Positions 36,357 to 48,300 of a stretch of 64,000 bases of DNA are shown piece after piece; positions within the stretch are counted from its first letter, which is position 1; every line of letters begins with the position of its first letter. Position numbers and translations under genes: made by a program. The stretch is taken from contig JARZZO010000004.1 in assembly GCA_030544215.1 (NCBI GenBank), forward strand, positions 41,467,980-41,531,979, in the 5' to 3' direction. Below the pieces are notes generated by a model. That model made no database searches and was not told the DNA's origin. It saw nothing but the letters and a program-made list of their open reading frames with translations. Source of the stretch: Zantedeschia hybrid cultivar. Lineage: Eukaryota > Streptophyta > Magnoliopsida > Alismatales > Araceae.

Positions 36357-39300
36357 ATAATTAACTTCCTCTTGACTTTACTTGATTTTTTCTTTTGTGA
36401 TGTCTGTTGCTGGCTATCTTTTCCTCCTAGATCCTTTTTCAACCGTTCAAATATTCATTTTCCTCGTGGTGTATGTCTCACATAGATTTGCTTCATCTCA
36501 TCAATCGCAAGGTCGTCTCTGACAGCCAGATTAGCCCTCTCAAGTGTAGATGTATTTCTTCTCAGGAATGATGGTGGCCCAACTATTCTAAGAGTGACTG
36601 GCCTACTATTTGATTCTGAGTGTCTAGAAGGCTCAAGCTCAATATCATGTACAAAAAAAGACACATGCTCCCTCTGACTCTGATGCTCATCTGAAGTTTC
36701 AGAGGAGATGGATTTTCTTTTTGCCTTTTTGATGTTCTTAATTCTGGATCTCTAACAACAACTCCATCTAGTATGCCCTCTACCCATTTTGTATCATCAG
36801 GACCAAAAATCGGCTCATCGGCAGTTGCTCGTATCTCAACCCAAGTCTGCAAGGGATTGTCATCATCAAATAAGTCTTCCACATCAATTTGGCCAACATC
36901 TTATGCTTGTCCTGCAGCTCGTTTCTCTCTCAATTGTTGTCTCAACCGGATATTTTTGATCTTCAATCTCATATGTAATGACAGTATACCAATTTCTCCA
37001 ATCGTTCAGCCTTTAACCGGTTACGAATTTTTTTAGTGTATAAGGCTGAAGGTACTCCAATTTCTTTCACACTGGCTTGCCGATGTCCTCTGACTCAAAA
37101 CCCTCACTGTAACAGAAGCCAAAAGATTATAGCACATCTCTGTTGTACACCATTATCCACCACTCAGTTATTCCATCAGTAAAAAACAAAAAAATGTATC
37201 AATGTATGTTCTTCTTTCTTATACACTTAGAACTACAATGTAATCACTAAGTATACCTGGGCTCACTTTCTCTACGGCAATTTGCACATGATCTTCATTA
37301 TATGTCTCGAGCCTTAGCCTATAAGTCTCCATCTACACAGATGGAATGAACAATTAATATAATTGATGGACTCTTGAAAATACAAGTAACTGATTATATC
37401 TTAAAATCAATTCTTCATATAATTGATAAACACATGTCTCTCTGCCTCAATTCTATCTTCTACTGTCCTCGACAAGCGTGCGATCACATTCAGTGTGCCT
37501 TAGATCACCTCTCCATCAATGTGCACTTGATGATTGTACATTACTCGAAGATTTAAAAAATAATTTGCATTTAGGTGGATAATTAGTAAATAACAATTTA
37601 ATAAATAATCTTTCATATAACAGTACGAGACTTCACTTACCAGCTGCATGCAAGTCATGGTGTAATGTGTTTACCAATCTGAAATCAATAAGCTCCCACC
37701 ACTTCATATAAGTGTTGGGAAATGCTTTCTTGATGTGGGTCTTAGCAATGTCAATTACCTCGTACAAATATCTCATGTAATTTTTATTATCCTTATCCAC
37801 CAATTTTAAAACCTTTACGAGGGGTTCCATCAACAATAGATAAGTCTGCACACTGCTCCAAATTTTTTTATTATCTATGATTTTTCCCACTTCTAAATGT
37901 TCACATTTAGCTTTAATGGAGGTATTCCGGATATACTCCAAGAACTCCTTAGTATATAAAACTCTTGATCTCATTCTTGAATTTGTACAAAGATTCTAAT
38001 GAAATGAAATTAGATGCAAATCTTGTAGGCCCCGCACGGATGAGATCTCGGCCCCCAGTTGCTTGTTCTCTAAACATGTTCAAGATCCTAGGATGACCAT
38101 AAATATTGATGTAGCCGAAGCTATCACGGTCGGACTCCGAGACTAGAATCCGAAATAGATCGAAGAAGAAGACCGATAGGGATCCGGACCAAAACCGGGG
38201 AGGAGTATGGGGTCGAGGCTCCGAGGCCGAGAGGTATCCGGACGAAGACTTGCCGAGGGTGAAGCTGACTCCGCTGGGCCGAAGGGGACCCGGCCGACGA
38301 AGAACGAGGCCGAGACCCTTGGAGGAAGAAGACCGAGACCGGTGGCCGAGACCGGCTCGGAAGAGGTCGGCGAAGATTCAAACCGAGGCCCCTACAAGAA
38401 GAAGAAGAACCAGTAAGTGAGGGTCCCGGGCTTCGGCCCAAGAGAACCCCCTCCGACGGCTAAGTTAGCTTCTGAAAAAGATTCGATTCAGAAAGGAAGG
38501 AAAAAGAAGAAACTTAAAAGCTTTGGACTATAATCCTTGGTCAGTCAACATACCTTTTGTAATAAATAGCCGTCTATTTATAATGGAGGATAGAGGTTAC
38601 TTGGTTGTAGCAGCCGATATACGACTATATTTTAGGTTACTGGTAAACCGCCATAGCGCCTAACAATCGACCGGAGTGGGCCGGATACGGCTACTGGGCC
38701 AAAGGCCGTTGTTGGGCCGAATGCCGCTAGTGGGCTGAAAGCCGCTATTAGGCCGAATGCCGCCGAGCCGCCAATGGGTCAAATGCCGCTGGGCCGCTAA
38801 TGGGCCGAAGGCAATTGGGCTAAAGGCCGCTTGTGGGCCGAGGGCCGCTTGTGGGCCGCTGTTCTTGAGCTGCTGTTGTTGGGCTGCAAATGGGCCGAAT
38901 CGGATTCTGCCCCATTAAATATATTGGGCAATTTTTTGTGCTCTCTTTACTGTCTTACTTACATCCGGTTCATTGCCAATGTCCTCAAGCATCAAGTCCA
39001 GACTATGCGCTGCACATGGGACCCAATAAAGGTGTTTGCGCTTGTCCATTAACTTCGTCCTTGCAGCATTATAACTTGGTTCATTATCAGTGACCACCTG
39101 GACAATATTTTTCTCTCCAATTTTCTGCACCATCTGATCCATCAAACCAAATAAATATTTGACGTTCTTTGAATAGTTTGATGCATCAACAGATTTCATA
39201 AAAATTGTCTCTTCAGTGCAATAAACAAGAAAATTAATCATGAACTTCTTCGTGGTACCAGTCCAGCCATTGCACATAATTGTGCATTATCTCTTCTTCC

Positions 39301-42300
39301 ATACAGGTTTAAAACTTTCAACCCACTGTTGAAGCTCCTCATATTCTCCATCAAGCCCACGTCCATGCATGTCTCCTGTGTGAGGGCTTTGAACCCACGA
39401 CCATGATCTGCTATAGCGTCAATCATAGGCTGAAAATAAGGAGACTGAGCAGCATGGAAGGGAACACCTGCATGCAAAAATCATTTGCATATGCTCTTAA
39501 AAGCATGTTATGCCGCTTCACCTGATTTTTTTACTCCTCTCATTGTTTACTTGATTTTTGATTAACTAGAACTCTGCCTTCTAAAAATATAACTGTCCAT
39601 AGGACTCACATGGCCTCTAGCTTGAGTTGTGCCTCTTGTTGATGGTCCATCACCTCTCTTTCGGGCTTCGTCTTCTTCTTGATACTACAAACTCTCTTCT
39701 AGCTGCAACAATCTCAGGATCTTCATCATCATCGCTAGAGTCCACAATTTGTTCACCCTCTACCTCTCACGTAGATAAATGTCACTGGCCCCAGAATATA
39801 TCCCTTTGCCTTTTCTATTTTCTCTACCTAAAATCTAGTATTGGAGTTCAACCTCATCTTCATTCCTTTGTTCCTTTTGTGCTTTCCGGCCAGGCAACAA
39901 TGCACGCATCTCGCTAGCGACTGGTCAGGGACAGACAGTACACCTTGTCACATGTCCCAAGATCTCTGCTAAATGTTCTTTTCCTCTAGTCACTCCACCA
40001 CCCATCTGTTTGCCACAATATTTGCATTGCACTCTCCTCTTTAGAGCATTAACTAAAGTGATACGGGCCCACCCTGGGTCCTGCTCTTGTTGTCTCTCAC
40101 TAGACTGCTTATGTTCAGCCATGATCCTACAACAAGAAAGAAAAAAATAAAAACAAAATATAAGTACATTTGGCATCATGCTCCTAATATAAAATATGCA
40201 ATGAAGCTTAATTAGGCTTCAATTGATATTTAATTTAAGTAATTAGATAAAAAACTCAATAATTAACTAATAATTAAGGTCAAAATTGAGATTTTTCCCT
40301 AATTAACCTTCAATGAACGCAATTGACAACATGCTCCTACTTTAAAATATACAATGAAACTTAATTAGGTTTCAATTGATTTTTAATTTAAGTAATTAGA
40401 CAAAAAACCCAATAATTAACTACTAATTAAGATCAAAATTAGAATTTTTTCTAATTAACCTTCAATGAACGCAATTGACAACATGCTCCTACTTTAAAAT
40501 ATGCAATGAAACTTAATTAGACTTCAATTGATGTTTAATTTAAGTAATTAGACAAAAGGCCCAATAATTAACCACTAATTAGGATAAAAATTAAGATTTT
40601 TTTCCTAATTAACTTTCAATCAACGCAATTGACAGTATGCTCCTACTTTAAAATATACAATGAAGCTTTAATTAGGCTTCAATTAATATTTAATTTAAGT
40701 AATTAGACAAAAGACCCAATAATTAACCACTAATTATAGTCAAAATTGAGATTTTCCCTAATTAACTTTCAATGAACGCAATTGACAGCATGCTCCTACT
40801 CTAAATTATGCAATGAACATTAATTAGACTTCAATCAATGTTTAATTGAAGTAATTGGACAAAAGCCCTAATTTTTAACTGCTAATTAGGATCGAAAATT
40901 AGGGGTTGTCTATTTTACTAAGAAAGCGAACGTAAATAATCTAATAACAGTTAACAACTCAAAAATAATTTAAAGATTTAAAATATATATCATACCTTAT
41001 TGTATTTCTTTTTTTCTTCCAACCAAAAGGACCAAAACCTCTCCAGCAGCGGGCTGCAGCGGCGGCGGGTAGTGGCACCTTCTCCTCCTTCCCCTCCTTC
41101 CCCTTCCAAAACCCCTCCTTCCCCTCCCAAAACCACAGAAGCCCTCTCACATATCTATTTCTGTAAGAGGGGAAAGTGAAACACCCCTTTTAAGGGGCAT
41201 TTCACGTATACCGATTCGGTACCGGTCCGGTTTCGGGCGTACCGGTCGGACCGGTACAAATTTTTTTTTTAAACTGGTATCAGACATTTGACCCCGTACC
41301 TGTACTGATGCCGACTGATACCGGTACGTACCAATATCGACTGGTACTGCCAATTGGGTCCAACTCATACGTGACTCGTGTCGACTCGATGTGACTCATA
41401 CGTGACTCATACCAACTTGTGCGATACGCTGCAATCTGGTGGCTTTGTTAGACTGAGCCGATTTCGTCGACCTTGAGGAACCTAATTGTGGAGACTTTGA
41501 AAAGGCACTTACGCCTGTTGGTCGATCAATTCAGAATTGCTTTGATGAATTAGTGTGATTGATCAGACAAGTACCAAGGGTTTTTCGATAACCTTTTTTC
41601 ATTTCTGAATTTGCTTGCGAAAAGATTGATCTTGACCGGCACTTTGGCAATGCCCTTTTCTGTTGAAAATCATCAACAATCAGAGTTATCCCTCAAACCT
41701 TAACGTAGTCAATGGCATGAAAGCCTGGATCTAAAAGATAATACTAATATGAAGAGCTAACATGTTCCCATGTCATTGGAATATGTTGATGAACGAACGG
41801 TTTTTGTTCTATCGTATTGTCAGCTCGCAGGTTTCTTCATTGGCACATCGCCTTGGGCTTTACCTTTGACTGAAGCGATCACTTAGCCTTAGCTTCATGG
41901 GTCATTGAGGTCAGGCTCAAGCTTACTTAATGTGACTTAATGTGACTTGTATCTTATTAAGTAGACCTTTTTTTAACTTGATATGTAATTAGACTTTTTT
42001 TCTCCAATTGGTAAATAATTGGACTTTTTTCTCTAATTCAATAGGTGATTTACACTTCTATATTGATTAATAGAGTAGATTTCTCCTAAATTTGACTTAA
42101 AGTCATTGTCATTAACAAACCACTGGAGTTGAAAGTTTATTTATGTCATAATTATTCACAAAATTAAAGAATCTGAAACAAATAAAAAATAAGCATAGAT
42201 CGGACTAACTCATGCAAGTCAGCCCGAGTCGGATCGGTATCGTATTATATCTAGGAAGATATTATCCGTTATAGATCAGCGATATGGCAAACCTTGCTAT

Positions 42301-45300
42301 GGAGATCTTGGATTCCTCAAGTCCTTGCTAGGATTCCTCAAGATCTGGAGATGTTTTGTTCTAACGAAATCAAGAACAAAGTCAAGGAAATAGCATGTTC
42401 CGATCTAGATGTTGCACTTATGCATGTGCCTTCATGTTTATGGAACCTTATTGGATGCATCTAAATCCACTAGTCTTTTTGGATCCGTAATAGATCTCAT
42501 CTAGCTCCATCAAGACCCATTGAAGTTTTGGATCCTCAACGGATCTTTAATGAACTTAGCCGTTCTAGAGTGGGTTTGCTTAGATCCATTGAAGAATGTT
42601 GACTCACAGGATTCTTAACAGGTCCTGGTAAGCAAGTTATTCTACCTCTTCACTTTTATCTTGTATCCATTTTCATTATCCTTTATTGGATGTTGAATAA
42701 ATCTTTCCAAGTCCATAATAGGATTAAGTTCTAATGAATCTTCGTGCACTTGTGACCTTTCTATAACCCTAATCAATATATTTCGACAAATTTAATGAAG
42801 TCCATATTATCCAATGAAAATTACTTAACACTTAGTCATACTCCATCTTAGCCCAATAAGCTAGACCACAGTCCTGGTTCCTTTATCTAGCTGTGTCCAA
42901 ATGACTTAATTGCCATTGGCCTTACCATCTACGTCATTCAAGCCCTAGAACACCTTCAACCCTGAAAATTAAACTTGATGTGAACCGTTTAATAAATTAA
43001 TCAAACATTCCACCTGTCCCTAATGCTCATGACTTAAATGAAAGATTTGATAATCTCAAAAGACACAAATACCATCAAAAACTTTTAAGTACCCATTCAA
43101 ACCAACCTAAAATGACTAAAATGCCCCTTAAACTTAAAGATTCTGTAAAAATCTCAAACAATTGTAAATTTCATGCCAAGTGACCAGATTCAAACACTAA
43201 AAGATGGTCAAAACTTCCAAATTCCCTTGACTTATGAAAAAACATTAAGAATCACAAAAATTCTGAGAATATAAAAATCTCTTAAAATACCCTAAATACC
43301 ATCAAAACCCTTAAAGACAGTAAAGATTACCACAATACCTTAATATAACAAAAGTAATTAAAAATCATAGAGAAACCTCAAAAACGTAAAATCACTTAGA
43401 AGAACCTAAATACCCCTTAAACCCTAAAAGCTGATAAAAAATATCAAACTACTTTACACACTAAAAATTGACCAAAATTCTCTGACCCCAAAAACACTTA
43501 AAGTAACCTAGAAACATGCCCATGGGTTTGAAACCTTCCCAATCCATTAAAACACATCTAAAGTCCTAAAATGACCATATTACTTTATGGCCTCAACCCT
43601 TGCAAATTACCAAAATACTCTTTTTGGCCTAAAACATCCAGAATCAACCTGAAACTCCTTAGAACTATTTAAACCTTCCAGAACCTATCCCAGCCCATGG
43701 TAAAACTTTTGGGCTCGATTTAAATTATGCTTTCATTAGTAGATTTGCATATTTTCATGGTTTGTTTTATTCACTCGTCAGAGTAATGCAATTAACGTTA
43801 GTGGAGGCCGATGGGGATTGTTCAACTTTGTGAACTTTTGCCAACTTTATTGGGCAAACTTGGATCTAATTTTCCAAGTCAGTAAAAAAAGGATGATCTC
43901 CAAACCCCATTCCATCCACCCATTTTGAAATTCTTTTTCTTTTCTTTTCTTTTCAAACAAGTGGTTTTCTCAAAAGTCCCTCCAACAATCTCCTGGAAAG
44001 CCACAATTAATATTATAAAGGATAATAAAAAGGAGTACAAAAAGGAAAGGCTACCAAGAGAAGAGCTGATGGGAAAAGGTCAGAAGGGTGGTGTTAAAAT
44101 TGGTAATAGAGAAATCTCTTATGTCCAAAATAATGAAATTCTTGATGGACTAAGAGATCAAAAAGGTTCAGGGGAATACATTGCTGTTGAAATGAACATT
44201 TGTTCATGGAATATCGGAGACCTTAATGTAGCCTTGTTTGACACGTCTTTAACAAGGGGCATAAAAGGAAAAGAAATAAGGACAGGAAAAAAAAAAAAAA
44301 GACCACAAAGGACCCCCCACCAATAAGCCTCCCCCCCCCCCCCCCCCCGCACCGGTGGGGGGTTCTCCCTTATTAAAGAAGAGAGAAGGGGGAGAAAGAA
44401 TGAAGAGAGAAGAGAGAGGGTACTGGTGGGTACCCCCACCGGTACATCCCCCTCCCCCCCACCAGTGAGCATTGAAAGCTCAAATGCTCACTGGTGGGGG
44501 GACCTTTCTCCTCCCAAAAAGAAGCAAAGAAAAAGAAGAAAAAAAGGGGAGAGGGTTTTATGCCATCAATGGCCTTGCCATTAGCGCTCCCAAGTAAATG
44601 GAGTCTCCACTAGTGGAGGGGCCTCTTTTCCCCAATCATTGCCCCAAATAATGAGGGGGGTTTTTTCTTCATTAAATTAAAGAGGGAAGAGGGAGTTCTT
44701 TCCCCATTAATTAACAGAAAAGGAGAAGAGAGGCTTAGTGGGGTGCCCAACCATTGGCACCCCCCCCCCATCGGTTCCCAAAACCGGTGGGGGTGCCCAA
44801 CGCCCCCTGCCCCCCCTCCTATCTCACTCTCTCACATCTCTCTTCTTCTCTTTCTCATTGGATGGGGATTAACGGTGGGGGGTGCCACTGGCATCTTGAC
44901 CCCCCACCAGCCAAGGGGCTCTCCTAGCCTATAAATTCCCCCCATTGGTAGCTCAAAGGACAGACACATAAAGCCACGAAGGCAGTGCATGAAGCACTAA
45001 AGAAAGAAGGCAAGGAGGCTCTACTGCAGGTTTTGGTGGAGTTGCTGTTTGGAGGTTCTCTTTGTGCCTGTTTTAAGGTTCTTTGAAGAGGAAAAATGCT
45101 GTCAAAATTTCTCCAAGAACCTTAACAAAACTATCTTGTGAAGGACTTGTTGTACTCGAATAAATAAAAATGAAATGAGCATATTATGAGTGATGCCAAA
45201 TGATTATTAAAGCATACATGCCACATATAAAGAACCAAGTATGAAACACTAATCCAAGTGAAGAATCTAATGGCTCTAAAAGGACTTAAACGCCCTCATG

Positions 45301-48300
45301 ATCTTTAATAACCCATCCAACCATAAAATCAACCCAATATGATCAAAATATCCCTAAAGTGACAAAAATCTTTAAAAATCACAGAAAATCTCAGAAAAAT
45401 GTAAAAAACCACCCAACATGCCCAAAATGACCTTAATACCCCAGGACCTTAAAATACCCTCCTCATGATAAAAAAATCAGTAAAAACCTCAGCAAAATCC
45501 TGAAAAAATATAACTATCACCCAGCCTATCCTAAATGCCCTCAAAACCTTAAAAAGTGAGGAAAGTTACCAAAATACACCTAATGCCCTAAGAATCATTA
45601 AAATTTTTAAAAAAATCATAAAAAATGTTAAATCACTTGAAACATGCTAAATACTGTCAAACCTGAAACTTTTGAAATTTATCAAAATACCCCTACAATC
45701 CAAAAAGCACTCAAAATAGCCCTAAAACCCTCCCAATCTATTAAGATTCATCACAAACACTAAAATTGATATAATACCCCTATACCCTTCAACTTAGAAT
45801 AATTACAAAAAAAACCTTTTGAGTTTAAAACATCCAGAATCAATAAAAAATCCCTTTAAAAGTCTTTTAAACCACACCATGTTATTTTAAACCCTCCTAA
45901 GCCAAGGTGAAGCTTTGGGCTTGATCTAAATGATGTTTCCTATACTTGAACGGCATGTGCTTGTACTGCATGGTTTAGTGCTTAATTTGTATTAAAGGAC
46001 ATCACTAGATGGTTAATCAAGGGTTGTCAATCAGTTGATCGACGTAATTAACACTGACCAACGTCACTGGGGCAAAGGTCAAGTTCTCAGATCTTCACCT
46101 GATCCGAAGTCTTAGACTCCCTGGGGGTTCATCCTAAATCCTCACAGTCTACCCAAACAAAAAGATTAAAGGATATAAAAATGTCCTCCAAACAAGCCTT
46201 TAAACAAAGAGCTGTGAGAGACTGCTCTAGGGTCTCTAAAATTGATTGCTTCTGTCTTCAAGAAACAAAAATGGATAACGTGGATGCTCAGACTTTTAGC
46301 TTTCTCAGTGGAAATATATTCTCTAAATGGGTGTTCTCTCCAGCAGTGGGTGATAGTGGAGGTCAGTTAATCTTGTGGAATGGTAAGAAAAATCAAGGCA
46401 GCTTATGTGATAGAGGCAAATACAGTCTTTCAGTCAGCTTCTTAGAAATAAACAGCAGAAAAAATGGGTTGTTACTTCGGTCTATGGGCCCAATAAGGTA
46501 CAAGAGAGAGTACACTTCATGCAAGAACTCCACCGGTTGGCTACTTTGTTTAAGGACAACTGGTGCATTCTGGGGAATTTCAATGTCGTCAGATTTCCTT
46601 GGGAAATGACTAGTAATCAAAAGTGGAATAGTGATATGGAAAACTTTAATAGTTGGATCAATGATTGTGGTCTCATGGACTTGGAACTTCCTAATAGGAA
46701 GTTCACTTGGTATAATATGCAAAAGCAGTCTATTCAATCTAGGATTTATAGAGTTCTGATTTCTATAGAATGGGTTCAGCATTTTCCTTTATCCTCTCTT
46801 AAAGGGCTCAACAGAACAGTCTCAAATCATATCCCCTTATTAAACCAATGGATGGAAAGAGTAAACACGGGATTTTTAGGCATGAGCTTGCTTGACAGCA
46901 GGCATGAAGGCTTCAAGGACATGGTCTCTAATTGGTGGAAGGATGGCCCAAGTTGTGAATCTGCTTGTGAGACATTTCCACAAAAGCTTCAATGGGTGAA
47001 AAAGTGCCTAAAGACTCAAAGTTCTCAGAATTTTGGTGTTACAGCTGCAACTAGGAATTTGATCCTAAGAAAGATGGAAAGCCTTGAACTCAAGGCAGAA
47101 TCAAAAGGTCTCTCAGATGAAGAATCTATAGAACTTTGCAAGCTCAAGAAAAACTATAATGGCTGGCCTTGTTAGGAGGAAATCAAATGGAGGCAAAGAG
47201 CTAAGGAACATTGGCTTTAAGGAAGGAAACAGCAACACAAAGTTTTTTTCATGCTATTGCAGGAACAAAGAAAAGCTCACTTAAGATTGAACACATTAAA
47301 GTTAATGATCAGCTTATTGAATCAGAAAATTAGATCAAATCTGCCTTCATCAATTACTACAGAGATTTGTTCACAGAAAATGAGCACTAGAGACCTCTGA
47401 TGGAAGGTATTATTCCCAAATAGATGACTTGCAGGTGGAGGAAATATGCACTGATTTTCTTGAAGAAGAGGTCAAGGAGGCCGTATTTTCTATGAATGCC
47501 AATAAGTCCCCCGGCCCGGATGGATTCTCCATGGGATTTTATCAATTCTTTTGGGAGGATATTAAAAAGGACCTTATGAATGTGATATTAGAATTTCAAC
47601 AAAGACCACAAAGCATCAAATGCTTCAATTCTACATTCATAGTGCTCATACCAAAAAGAGAAGGTGCAGAGAAAATAGGTGACTTTAGGCTGATCAGTTT
47701 ACTCAACAGCTGCTACAAGATTGTCACAAAACTTATGGCTACTAGGCTGAAGAAGGTCTTGCAGAATGTCATCTCCAATAATCAATCAGCTTTTTTGAAA
47801 GGCAGATACATTCTTGATAATTTCTTGGCTGCACATGAAGCTATCCACTCTCAGAAGTGTAGCAAGAAAGATGGGGTTCTCCTAAAATTAGACTTTGAGA
47901 AAGCCTTGGACAAGGTAAGCTGGAATTGTGTTCAAAATACACTCCTAATGATGGGCTTCAGATGAAAATGGATTGACTGGATGATAAATTGTATCTCCAC
48001 AGCTAGGTTTTCTATTATTGCAGACAGTGAACCTTGTCGCTTCTTTGTAAGTTCCCAAGGTCTGAGGCAGGGAGATCCAATATCCCCACTGATTTTCATC
48101 ATGGTCCGTCAGACTTTGACCTTGTTATGGGAAGAGCTGCTTTACATGGGCGGTAGATGGATTCTTCACTTATAGGAGTGGACCACGGCTATCCCTCCTA
48201 CAATTTGCAGATGATACTTTGCTTTTTTCGTCTACCAATGAGCATATGTTAACAAACACTAAGAGGATATTGCTATTAGCTGAGGCTGTCACTGGACTCT

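Larger units (their letters stand above)
36116..40126 (-). pseudogene. hAT transposase gene, broken
   Basis: Read on the minus strand. An acceptor (gttgtag) at 40127 is followed by ATG at 40122 and a BED-type zinc finger (WARITLVNALKRRVQCKYCG with CKYCGK and a later HL..H, 39925-40122). Then comes the DUF659 transposase core in two frames (FHAAQSPYFQPMIDAIADHG at about 39440; GWTGTTKKFMINFLVYCTEE, and VQVVTDNEPSYNAARTKLMD with its Asp, down to 38918). It is interrupted by the solo LTR and resumes at 38106 (NIYGHPRILNMFREQATGGR). After a break it runs through IIDNKKIWSSVQTYLLLMEP and DLFDDDNPLQTWVEI to a poly-Asp, Gly/Gln-rich tail. Several stops and shifts make it non-functional. Confidence 0.85.
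35351..42296 (-). mobile_element. hAT DNA transposon, 6.9 kb, inactive
   Basis: Ends are catggtttgccgtatcg on the left and, read in reverse, caaggtttgccatatcg on the right, inside a perfect 8-bp duplication. Subterminal regions on both sides are packed with ggtaccggtacc, gactcgta and gtgactcat words. A broken hAT transposase gene lies on the minus strand (36116-40126). A solo LTR with its own 5-bp duplication is inserted in that gene. The element sits inside an LTR-like unit within the tRNA ligase intron. Confidence 0.93.

Noticed and set aside
36103..36357. Frame starting with a run of Met
   Set aside because: It is another frame of the ATC trinucleotide repeat in the transposase pseudogene.
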